A program made the translations under genes and the position numbers. The notes beneath the pieces were generated by a model that saw only the letters and a list, made by a program, of their open reading frames with translations, made no database searches and was not told where the DNA came from. This document shows, one piece after another, positions 24,752-34,680 of a DNA stretch of 64,000 nt. Each line of letters starts with the position of its first letter. Within the stretch, counting starts at the first letter, position 1. The DNA is from Spodoptera frugiperda (Eukaryota; Arthropoda; Insecta; Lepidoptera; Noctuidae), in the NCBI RefSeq assembly GCF_023101765.2, contig NC_064238.1, positions 6,198,001-6,262,000 on the forward strand, in the 5' to 3' direction.

Positions 24752-27700
24752 TACGATAGTTAGTGTTCTATAGTAGGAGGGTTGTGTTAGAGGATTTGCA
24801 TAATCTTCCGAACCAACTCCTCATAATTATGAGCATATTCTGAATAGATATGCGCATAATCATTATATTCTTATCTTTATCAATATTTTTAGCAATAAGA
24901 TATTTCAATATAGTTGTGTAACCTTTTTGTTATCTCCATGGACATCTTCATAGATTATTTCGCTATGGAATCTAACTTCTAAGACGGATCATGTCCTGAG
25001 ACGCATTGGACTCCTTAGTTAGAGTGTGATTAATCTTGTACTGGGTGTGTAGAACCTGGCTTTCAGGAGTGGCAGTGGTTGGAATGTTTGGCCCAAAACA
25101 AAAATAAACACATGTATTTCATACAACCAATACGTATAAAAGTAATTTATACGTAAATGAATATGAATACATATAGGTACCGCGTTCAATAGTTACCTCG
25201 AATAAGGTCACTTCATTACAATTCGGAAACTTTAATTAGTTATTATCGATTTGTTTAAATAATAATATTGTTTCCAGTTCAGTTCACTCATATATTATAC
25301 ATCATTTGGTGTTTCGAAAACAACAATTATATTCATTAATTTACCCCATATTATAATTTCCCCACGCCTATAATCTTCGTAATATTATATTTTTTTAATT
25401 ATATTCAATAAGTAGTAAGTAAGTACCATATATTGTTATTACTGAATATTGTATCAACATCAACCATTTTATATTTGTTACATGAAATGATAATGATGAC
25501 AGGTCATATTTATTACAGAGCCATGGAAATGTTCAGCGGTGCACAATTACTAATTAATATGACGTTGCACAGTTTGCTCTAATTAATTACGAATATGTTG
25601 CCATGTGTGTGTGTATCGAATAAGTTATCGATCGCTGGAGGTACGATAATGTACTATCTTCACACTTATAAGGTTTATTGAGGATGTACACGTTGTAAAG
25701 CCAGATGTGTGGTGTCGACCGGCGCGTGCGCTTCCGTTTCCGCATCGACCGCAACGCGGCTGCGCGAGCCCGGGCGCCTACTGTTCATAGACAGGTGGTC
25801 ACTACCGATCGATATTTATTGATTTAATCCACATTCATTAATGCAACCGTAAATTAACTCCTAATCCAATATTATAAATTAACTTGTAACCTGATTTATA
25901 GCTGCAATAAAATTAGTTGTAAAGAAAACGTAACGCAATAAGCGTCGCCGCCGGTGGTCACGAATTAGAGCAGACGTGGCTAGTAATTACTTATTAATTT
26001 ACAAGAATATTGAGAAAATTCCACGAGTTTTCACTTTACTTGGAAATTTAACGCAATAAATCTCACAAACTTAGGTACAATTAACGTAAATATTTTGTAA
26101 TTCACATAGAAAATAGAGGCAGTAAATATCAGCGGTTCCAATTAAGAACTAGTTAGTGTCTGGAATCTTGTACCTACTTCAAAGGGAGCACGACGGTCGC
26201 TAGTGGCGGAGACAACATGACAAAAACGATAATAACACAGATATAAGACTGAAATAAACTCCATATCCTCGGTGTCCACTAAATAGAAGGGGATAAGAGC
26301 AAAAATGTGGAGGCGGTATTGCAGGGACTCCGTATGTGTATTGTTGCAATTTTAAAAATTCCCATTATCGTGGAGCGTAAAAAGGAGAGAAATAAGAAGT
26401 GGCGGACAATAGTACAGTGCTATGGGCAACGGGGAGGAGTGCCGTCTCCAAGCAACGCTCGCTCGCGTCCCACGCCGCGCCGCCGCCGCTACCGCACCCC
26501 CGTGTCCGTACTTTCGACTACATACGCCGTTTATTGGTAGCAACAATTCTTCGAACTATTATTGTGCCGCAAAAAATACCTCTATGGAATTACATTGAAA
26601 CACATTGATTTTTTTCTACCAGGAATTCCGATGTGTCATGTCCTCATTAGTACAAGGGGTAATGAGTTCGTTAGGTTAGTATTACAACAGTGTATTCATG
26701 AAAAACTAGTTTGTTTCAGATTCCATGAAATTTGTAAAAGTTTCACAGTTTCTAATATCAATTCTTTCTATCTGATGTGAGATTCGACCACGAAGCATCG
26801 TGCTTAAGGTTTTATAAGAATAATATAAAAAAAATTATTAAACGAAAAAGTTAGAAGCCATTTGACATAGATTGATCGTAGGTAGGTAAGGTATAATTGC
26901 GCGCGCAACGGGCGTTCTCATAAATACATCAGTGAATTCTGTCCATATGAGAGGAAATCATTTGAATTACCGAAATAACCGTCGACTGAGCTGGAGCTAC
27001 CTCGGGGATGCTATTTCTGCTCCATATTGGCTGTTCATATTTCATAATACGTCATTAGATTATTCTTAGGCCTTTAACGAGCCAGTGCGAGTGTTGCTTG
27101 ATCTAATAAAAACGAATAACCGTCTGTTTAATTTCACTTAATATGCAAGGAGTGCTAAGAGTTCCACTCGTGCAATCTTTTCGAAGCTTAAATTCCACAC
27201 TATCTTCAGTATGCATTTGTTTTCGCAAGTAGCATCTAAGTGAAAATAACTTCAGACACAATGTGATTCTTTCGATTAGAATAATTCCTTTCGCAAAAAC
27301 TACAAAGAGCGGTTTCTATCTCTTACCAAACTTGGATATGCGGCTCGCACACACTCCTTTCTAAACAGAAAATTCCGTGGATCGATTCAGTATACGGGCG
27401 TTCTAATAACATTCCGGGCCGATATTTCACACACCTCGATCGCGACTGTGTACATCACTTAGCCCAACACAATGGTACACGGACGATTTATTGTGTACAG
27501 TCTGTACCCAGATAAAGCACAGACAATGGCCTATCAGATGGCGGTCGATCGACACGTGTATGCTTTTAGCCCTAGACTTCGACACCCAATTACGTGGCCG
27601 CTAGCGACACCATCATTCATCACGTACAAACGAGCGATTTTTTATTACACGCCCAGCCCAGGTGAGGGTAAAACGGGAATCTTACGCGCGGATGATACTC

Positions 27701-29556
27701 TCCTACTCTCCCGACTTACTTCGGGAGGAGCAATTAAGGACAAAATAACTCCGCCGGATTTTTGGTGGATTACTGCGGAAAGTTAAAACAGAGATTACCG
27801 TTAAACGATAGAAGATGTACGAACATTTAATGCGTATCTGTTATATTTATCTACCTTAATGGACATCTTATAATGAATGTTATGTAAGTACTTTACATAA
27901 TTAGAAGTACACTGTTACTTTTAAGCTTTCAAGTTTTCATCCCGTTGTTCCGTAAAAGTTAATTGTTTTAATCTTCGACTCAACTTAGAACGATCAGAGT
28001 AACACTTCGTAATATTAATCCGCATAGCAGTTGAGATGTACAGAAACGTATTCAATCAGGCTAAATGTATTGACACCGAAGTTCGACATTACATAGTTCA
28101 AATAGCTAATAACTTGGCTTCAAGTTTGGAACATTTCGCGACACATGCGCTTCCAACTCTTGGTGCATTGTTTAACATATATTACTTACTCAGAGCGTCG
28201 AATTTAAGTACTTACTAGAAATTCAGTGAATTGATTTGTAAACAATTCAGTTAAAATGGCTATAAAGGCTCACACTCAAGGAACAATGTGGTACATTCTT
28301 AAAATAAAATAGGAAAATGGCAAAGTAATTCGTGTCTGGCTCTTGGAATAAAGCAATAAAAACAATACTTTGATGCACTTTATTGAGTGGCAACTTTTTA
28401 TTTCGTAACAAAAACTAGCTGCGTTTCTTTAACCACTAAGATCATATAAATAGGTTTTACTATCTTTTCGACGAAACTCTGGAAGTATGGTTAGCCTATA
28501 AAGTTTTTATATCATCATTATACCATCAAACTTTATGATTAGACTCGTCCACCCAGACCAAAACCCGGTCTGGTGCGCAAAACTGTTTGAGGAACATCTA
28601 ATAAACTCCTGTACAAACGTTTAACTAGTGAAAAATAAAACTAAACTAATTTAGTGTCGAAAATACGATGGGAATGTTTAGTTAGGAACATAAGTACATG
28701 TTTGGGGAGAGGCGCGTGTAAGTTGTTTTCATGTAAATTTGTCTAAATGGTGGTATTTTAACGGGTATCGTAACACATAAAAATTATCATAGCAATTAAT
28801 GCACTGCGTGTGACTAATTAGTCTATTAATATTAACAAAAAGCTTAATAGTCGTGGTGTGCTCTTTATAGTAGGGTCACAGCTTAATTGTATAAAGAATT
28901 TCATAAAAGCTATAAAACTGGTATTGTGACATAAAAGGTGAAGTTGGAATCGTAAAAAGCCAGGGTGCGAACGGTTCACCCCCGCGGCGTGGATCCATGA
29001 CGTCATTAAGCGGCACGCGCGCCTCCTCTTACAAGCCGCGTACCCGTCGGTCGCACGCCTCTACACACTTTTCACACACCACTAGCTGTCGACGAAAAAT
29101 ATATCAAGGCTCTAACATAAAAAATGCAATAAATATTTATTTACTGTTTTGTTTGTAAGCAGCATACGTGTCTTTGCTAATCTAATGATATAGGTCGCAG
29201 GTGTTCATGGTTGAAAAAAGGCGCCCTAAAAAGCTTGGAGGTTGATTCTTGCGGTTTTATGTTTGAATATCTACGTGAATCTTATGTAATGCCTACGTAT
29301 TCGTAGTATGATAACCCACTTGTTTGCAAAGGCTCTCTCGTATGAATAAACATAGTTTGGGGTTACGCAGATTAATTTTGATGATTACATTTTATCTTTA
29401 CCTTGTTCCCGTTTTATATCGAGCTGTTATGAAATGACTGCTTCTTGATTAAGTGGTGGTAAGTTCCAACAAGAAGTGTAGGGTTATAAAGAAGTCTAGG
29501 TAATATAAGAAGTCTAAGTTATAAAGCTTTCCCTCATAACACAACAGCATTTAGCT
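24752..29556. other. gene-free stretch with three CpG-rich patches
   Basis: Mostly AT-rich with CpG-rich patches at about 25710-25780, 26440-26510 and 28970-29060. A short near-palindrome centred on GTAAGTACTTTAC lies near 27882-27902, and a 7-bp-arm hairpin (CCAGACC/GGTCTGG) near 28553. No coding region or RNA gene can be supported. Confidence 0.55.
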
Positions 29557-29578
29557 AACATAAGGTTACTGTACACCT
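29557..29578. repeat. SINE target site duplication, left copy
   Basis: A 22-bp direct repeat starting AACATAAGG and ending GTACACCT, exactly repeated at 29733-29754 on the other side of the SINE. Confidence 0.92.
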
Positions 29579-29732
29579 TTTTTTTGAGGGTGGAAAATCA
29601 TCTAATGACTTCTCCCGCCTTGGGCGAGGTGAGAGTGAGTGTCAGACTCTTACTGACTAAAAACCACTCCGTTCCTACTCCTGCTTTTCGAGCCGGAGCC
29701 CCGGTAAACCCGCTAGGTAGTCCGCAGCTCCG
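29579..29732 (-). mobile_element. short SINE, minus strand, with 22-bp target duplication
   Basis: The element reads on the minus strand from a GC-rich head near CGGAGCTGCGGAC to an A-tail of seven bases (T run at 29579-29585). Exact 22-bp direct repeats flank it, the mark of LINE-mediated target-primed insertion. It is about 154 bp long and has no frame, so it is non-autonomous. A GGCTCGAAAAGC segment resembles a pol III box B, but no convincing box A sits at the right distance. The same family occurs on the + strand at 57545-57700. The family is recognisable as a common noctuid SINE-like repeat; I give no name. Confidence 0.85.
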
Positions 29733-29754
29733 AACATAAGGTTACTGTACACCT
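29733..29754. repeat. SINE target site duplication, right copy
   Basis: Exact copy of 29557-29578. Its last nine bases overlap the left end of the foldback MITE at 29746-29845, showing the SINE inserted into the border of that MITE. Confidence 0.92.
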
Positions 29755-29845
29755 ATTATGAGTTTGCTTTACGTTTAAAGTAATCGAAATGAGAGCGTGT
29801 TCGGCGCTCTGATTGGCCGGCTCGAATATATCAAACAAGGGTACT
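29746..29845. mobile_element. foldback MITE, internally deleted copy
   Basis: It shares GAGTTTGCTTTACGTTTA, AAGTAATC, GAGA.CG.GTTC and CTGATTGGCCGGCTCGAA with the copy at 31941-32083. The right end AGGGTACT is the reverse complement of the family's left terminus AGTACCCT, so most of the right arm has been lost. No coding capacity. The SINE at 29579-29732 is inserted at its left border. Confidence 0.65.
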
Positions 29846-30347
29846 GAACTGTCTATTTGTTAGTAGAATCACAAGCGTGACAGATCAACTAGTCGGTACT
29901 GTAAGAAATGAGTAAGATCGTTGCCTACTCCTAGTTACCAGTGACACTTAACTACATGTTTTATGTTTGTACGTTGAAATTGATTAATTTATAGTTACTG
30001 CACCAGTCATGGGGACGAGCATGTGACGAGCCGAGCATCGAACCGAGACACCATTACGACATGTCTATTAAGGTGACCTATATTATTTTATTATGGCTTT
30101 TAACTGAAATAAGATTGCGTAGCTCACTTGGACTAATTTAATGTTGATTTATGAAATGTGTATGGGATTAAATCGGTTATAGATTGGACTTATCTTGGTG
30201 GTCGTTTAACTAGTGGATTGATGTTAGCTTAATGCTATTGAAGTATTTTTCTGTAGGTTACTTCATCAGTTATGTTATTTAGGATGTTACAAATAATTTC
30301 ACAACTGAAAGTATCAATAAAGTGCGACCAAAAAAATTGTAGTAGTA
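29846..30347. other. short gene-free stretch
   Basis: AT-rich spacer between the SINE/MITE pair and the next repeat. Nothing recognised. Confidence 0.55.
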
Positions 30348-30600
30348 AGCCGGTAAACGAGCAGACGGATCACCTGATGGTAAGCAATCACCGCTGCCCA
30401 TGGACATTCGAAACACCAGAGGCGTTACAAGTGCGTTGCCGGTTAGGAATTTAAGGGTGGTTGGGGAATCGGGAATTGGAAAGGAGGTTAATTGGGCCTC
30501 CGGTAATACAACGAAACACAACGCAAGCGTTGTTTCACGTCGGTTTTCTATGAGGCCGTGGTATCAATTCGGTCGAGCCGGCCAATTTGTGGGTATTCTA
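30348..30600 (+). mobile_element. dispersed lepidopteran repeat, plus-strand copy
   Basis: Second member of the family seen inverted at 22745-23003. From its left end it carries GCCGGTAAACGAGCAGACGG, ATCACCTGATGGTAAGCAATC-type sequence, ACCAGAGGCGTTACAAGTGC, GTTGGGGAATCGGGAATTGG, ACGCAAGCGTTGTTTCACG and GAGGCCGTGGTATCA. It ends near GAGCCGGCCAATTTGTG. The terminal CATGGCTCTCCC hairpin half found in the other copy is missing, so this copy is truncated at the right. Frames across it on both strands (60-80 codons) are repeat-derived. It lies 32 bp upstream of a Helitron-like element. Confidence 0.7.
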
Positions 30601-30632
30601 TAGTTCCGCTTTTCTTTTCTGATTTATATTAA

Positions 30633-30751
30633 TCTATACTTATAATAAATCTGTAGAGAGGTCAATTCTGTACATGAAATATATTTCCAAAATAACTATC
30701 AGCGGGTGATTAGTGATCGATACTGACGCCAAAAATGCAATCAGATTTTTT

Positions 30752-30800
<49 letters not shown>

Positions 30801-31198
30801 ATGTTCTTTATAGAAATAAAAACCACTCGACAGATTTCAATGAAACTTGGTACAATTGTTCTTCATACTCCTGGGCAGGTTATAGCATACTTTTCATCAC
30901 GCTACGATCAATAGGAGCAGAGCAGTGAAGTGAAATGTTGGGAAAACAGGAGAACTTACTCAATTTTTTAAGCTTCCGTCGCGTGTGCAGCCTTAATGGT
31001 TAAAGCTACACAGAAATAATGTATGACGGAAATGTTCTCCTTAAAATTATTTAAAAAATATTCCACGACAGCAAATGTCTATCTCTTATGGTTGACTCAC
31101 AATAACACGTATAACTCCCGATAGCTTAGTAGTTCGGAGCTTTCTGATTATATTTGTCTACTCTTACGTTTATAACACATTCATTCATTCATTCATTC
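30633..31198 (+). mobile_element. Helitron-like element, 5' part (copy A)
   Basis: It begins with TC (TCTATACTTATAATAAATC) directly after an A, as expected for a Helitron 5' end inserted between A and T. The block around AAATCTGTAGAG.GGTCAATTCTGTACAT recurs in copy B from 31199. A (GTCT)n microsatellite lies inside at 30755-30800, and a downstream segment includes AGGAGCAGAGCAGTGAAGTG. No Rep/helicase frame is present, so it is non-autonomous. Copy A has no CTAG end of its own, and it runs into copy B through a CATT repeat. Confidence 0.6.
30755..30800. repeat. (GTCT)n microsatellite
   Basis: About 11.5 uninterrupted units of GTCT inside Helitron-like copy A. A shorter GTCTGTCTGTCT run sits at the matching place in copy B (near 31299), so the array probably grew from a motif native to the element. 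Confidence 0.92.
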
Positions 31199-31200
31199 AT
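31178..31200. repeat. (CATT)n microsatellite
   Basis: Nearly six uninterrupted CATT units at the junction between Helitron-like copies A and B. Confidence 0.88.
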
Positions 31201-31523
31201 ATTATAATAAATCTGTAGAAGGGTCAATTCTGTACATTGAAAATATTGAAAGAATAAATAGCGTTAATAGGTAATCAAAACGAGAGATGTGATTTTTTTT
31301 GTCTGTCTGTCTATATGTTCAGGCATCACGCATTTATTTTTCAGTTTTATTAGTTAACAGCAGTAGCTCAAAAGAGGGATCTCCTTAATTATTATGGGCC
31401 TCGCCGTATTTGGGTCCAATAGATATTTATAAGATGTCATTGTCAGAGTTACTCAAAATGGAGAAACAAAACTTCCACGCGAAGACCGACATCCGCGCGG
31501 ACGGAGTCGCGGGCGGAAGCTAG
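31199..31523 (+). mobile_element. Helitron-like element, 3' part (copy B)
   Basis: It starts with the family's TATAATAAATCTGTAG segment, a few terminal bases short. It ends in CTAG (31520-31523) followed by T. A 5-bp GC stem (CCGCG 31493-31497 with CGCGG 31508-31512) lies 7 nt upstream of CTAG. This hairpin plus CTRR end is the Helitron 3' signature. Together with copy A's TC start, the pair could have moved as one composite unit at 30633-31523. No coding capacity. Confidence 0.62.
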
Positions 31524-31940
31524 TATTCTGTATAAATTGGAATGTGAGACACGTGTACTGTATTGTGAAAAGCTATACATAAAAATCAATATTAATAAAA
31601 GTTTATAAAATCATTCCTAGTAAAAGCAGGAAGACTTCCTCTATAATAACTGAACTAATAAATGTAACAGACAAAAATTGTTATTACAACTTTTTCTAAA
31701 TGTACAATAAGGGCGATATTTCCTCGTACATTTACACAAAATTACACTCAAACAAAAATACTGAGTGAAATAAGTTGTGTTGGGATTTTATTCTTAAGTT
31801 TGTTTTGTCTTGTCAGTTACTGTTACGATAAAGGTCATCCTATTTTTTGTTAATATAAACATACTTCAAACCTACGCAATGTTTTTGGTACTTAGATATT
31901 ATTTAATGTCAATGCCTCTATTATTCTTGAAAGGATAACA
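31524..31940. other. short gene-free stretch
   Basis: AT-rich spacer between the Helitron-like element and the second foldback MITE. Nothing recognised. Confidence 0.55.
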
Positions 31941-32083
31941 AGTACCCTTAGTACGAGTTTGCTTTACGTTTACATAAAGTAATCAAAACGAGATCGCGTT
32001 CTGCGTTCTGATTGGCCGGCTCGAATAAACCAACCAATCAGAGCACTGAGCGCGCTCTCAAGCAAACTCATACTGAGGATACT
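31941..32083. mobile_element. foldback MITE, longer copy
   Basis: The two ends are inverted repeats: 31941-31964 (AGTACCCTTAGTACGAG...) against 32060-32083, with about four mismatches in 24. A second inverted block lies inside: the segment around CGCGTTCTGCGTTCTGATTGG matches the reverse complement of CCAATCAGAGCACTGAGCGCG. Almost the whole element can fold on itself, with part of the right arm deleted. No frame. The flanks do not show a clear target duplication, so I do not assign a superfamily. The second, more reduced copy is at 29746-29845. Confidence 0.7.
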
Positions 32084-34599
32084 GTAGACTATTGGTCCAG
32101 TTACGTTAATAGTATCTTGTTGTAGAGGTCAATTTACTGCCAATCAACCAGTTCGCTCTTAGTAATTGTTTATGCACTTGACAGATCTATTCTTGTGGAC
32201 GGCTTAAACTAAGATCACTTACTCTATTCTTAAATGACTTACAATTTTAGAGAGAAATGGGAGAAATCTTACGGATGTGAGGTCAATCAGTTTTTGTTAG
32301 GATTGCCTAGATTTGAGAAAAGTTCATAAGTTCAATAAACTGAAAAGGGAACACTTTGTATTAACCATTCCGCGATAATAATTATTAATAAAAGACATGA
32401 TAACCCAGGCAAATATGGAAAAATAAACCAAAATCAATATTGCTACATGTATGAAGTTACTGGCATAATTAGCTTATAAACTCATACAAAACTAGAATCA
32501 AAATATACCTAGCCTACTTAGATAGATATTTTTGAACTCGTGTAATGTAAGTGACACATCGCTGGCATTTCGTACGTAAATGGATTATCCAACAAACTCC
32601 TACGCTATCTCCTAATAAGTTTATCAATTATAATTTCTGAACACTGAGTTTGATTCTCTGATTACGTATCCCTCTAGTACATAGGCAGATGGAAATAGAC
32701 AGCCTCTTTGCTTATGTGGGAGTATTTTGTTATGTAACGTGTTTAGAAGAGGTATCTTAATCTTTTATGTAATCAAAAAGCCAGATATATCTGTAGAGAT
32801 AGACTAAGTTTTACAGTACACCTACGCCTACCTACATTTAGTCAGTTATCTCTCAGGTTTCATTTAGTTTAACCTGTTTGTTTGTTTAGGTTAAATTTAG
32901 TAATTGGATTAAACCCACTTGCTGACGATAGATCAATCTGATTTTTGGTACACACTCTTAACTTGATGATCATATACATTAAAACCATTTAACGTAAAAC
33001 ATGTTATTTATACATATATTCCTTGTTATCAGCCTACGAACTTTATGCTGCTTTTATGGTTGGGTACTTTTCGAGGAATGTTGCTAATGAATATGAGCCT
33101 CTAGTATGGTTCGAAATTAGTCGAATTCCTCGTCAAGCAATTACGTAAGTCAAAAACATAATAATTAATTTAGTATGTCTCACGAAAGGTATAATATAAA
33201 CTAGTCTTAAAGTTAAAAGTACATCGTGTGTAACTAAAAACTAGAGCAGTAAATAAATAAATGAAGAGTACAAACATTTACTTTACCATTAGTTAAATAA
33301 ATAGCAATTTTATGTTCAGATTTCGTTTATTCATAAAAATCAATAACAAAATGTCATGATTTGAAGGTTAAGGAGACCGATCTTTAGTTTAGACGCTAAC
33401 AGGTCAAACTACTCGATTTTCTTAAGTTTTTTCACTTAATTTTAGACCTTATTACAAAAGAAATAACGGGTACATTTACGGTTCCTAAATTTAGAACCGA
33501 TCAAATTTAGTTTGAAATATATCTATGTCTTAGCAGACTATAGGAAACCAATTCATGAATGAGCTAAGGTTAATGTTCTTAAGAGACCTATAACGGTCCT
33601 TGTCCCCTTTCAGTTGGAAGAAGCCTATAAAATGTGTCTATATTATAGAGAAATAGATTTTCTGTAGGTATGTGTGTTACTTACTAAACAGAAATTGGTT
33701 AAGGGTTCAATGAACTTTACTTTGTTACTTATTTTTTTAGATAATAAACAGATGAATGTGAATTATGTAGCCTCTAATTTTACGATTTTTTATTTTAATT
33801 GAAATCCTGATATAAATGAAAAATATAATTTAGTTGTTAGTATAGTATGAAAGGTTAAGAGCTATATTGTAAAACATCGAAACAACAAAACTAAAAAGAT
33901 TTGAAGTTTGATATTGATGAGTCTATTAATAAAAGCTCGCGGGTACAAATTCAACCATTACTACGCATTGTTTAAACATACATCCAAACGTTTTTTCAGT
34001 TGATACTGTATTTAAATTAAACTACCCGTATAAAATGTAGTCGCGACGGCGAACAATCAATTTTGTTTTGTCGTACAAAAATAATAGTCGGTTCGACGCA
34101 GCCTTTTCCCCCGTGACATCTATCGAGGCCGCATCGTGTGTCACAATGCCGATAGACATCAGTTCCTGTCGCTACGTAATACTAAAGTGATTTTTATTAC
34201 ATTCGATTCGGTTGCTTTGTTCATATTCCAAGCCCTTGTGTGACAATAAGTCTTGAAAGAGCATCAGTGTGGAAAATAGCATCAGATATTCGTACATTTC
34301 TTTAGAAAATTGGATATATGACACAGTTATTAGGTTGCGAAATTATTCTCTAATGCTATTCGGGTATGTAATACGACGTGTTACTGTGTCTTATTCGTGG
34401 TGTCAGCGATTTAATGTTCTTATATTTCGTTGTATAGGTTTTCTATCTTGGATATTATTTTATTGAATTGGAAATAATATTCTACGATATTGTTTTTTAT
34501 TTATGATAAGAAACATCGTGTCTACAAAGTTATTGGTCATAGCTTAAATTGTTTAACGGAAAATAATAAAGATTTTCTCAATTTAGAGGTAGTTAAGTC
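32084..34599. other. gene-free AT-rich stretch
   Basis: Strongly AT-rich with no CpG-rich block, no long frame and no inverted or direct repeat that I could pair. Confidence 0.55.
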
Positions 34600-34680
34600 A
34601 CGGAGTTTGTCTCACATGCCTGGAGCAAGGCAATATACTCGCAACCCATAACATGGGACTAATAAATAACAGACTAAAGG
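34600..34680. repeat. possible relic of a dispersed moth repeat
   Basis: The segment GGAGTTTGTCTCACATGCC, TGGAGCAAGGCAATA and ACATGGGACT in this order resembles a dispersed repeat I recognise from noctuid sequences. There is no second copy in the window and no boundary, so this call rests on memory of the family only. Confidence 0.25.

Noticed and set aside
28551..28575. Hairpin CCAGACC/GGTCTGG
   Set aside because: Only 7-bp arms with no neighbouring feature; expected by chance in a window this size.
30272..30603. Overlapping frames on both strands
   Set aside because: They are translations of the dispersed repeat at 30348-30600.
30713..30928. Frame with a repeated Cys-Leu-Ser-Val pattern
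   Set aside because: It is the translation of the (GTCT)n microsatellite in the Helitron-like element.
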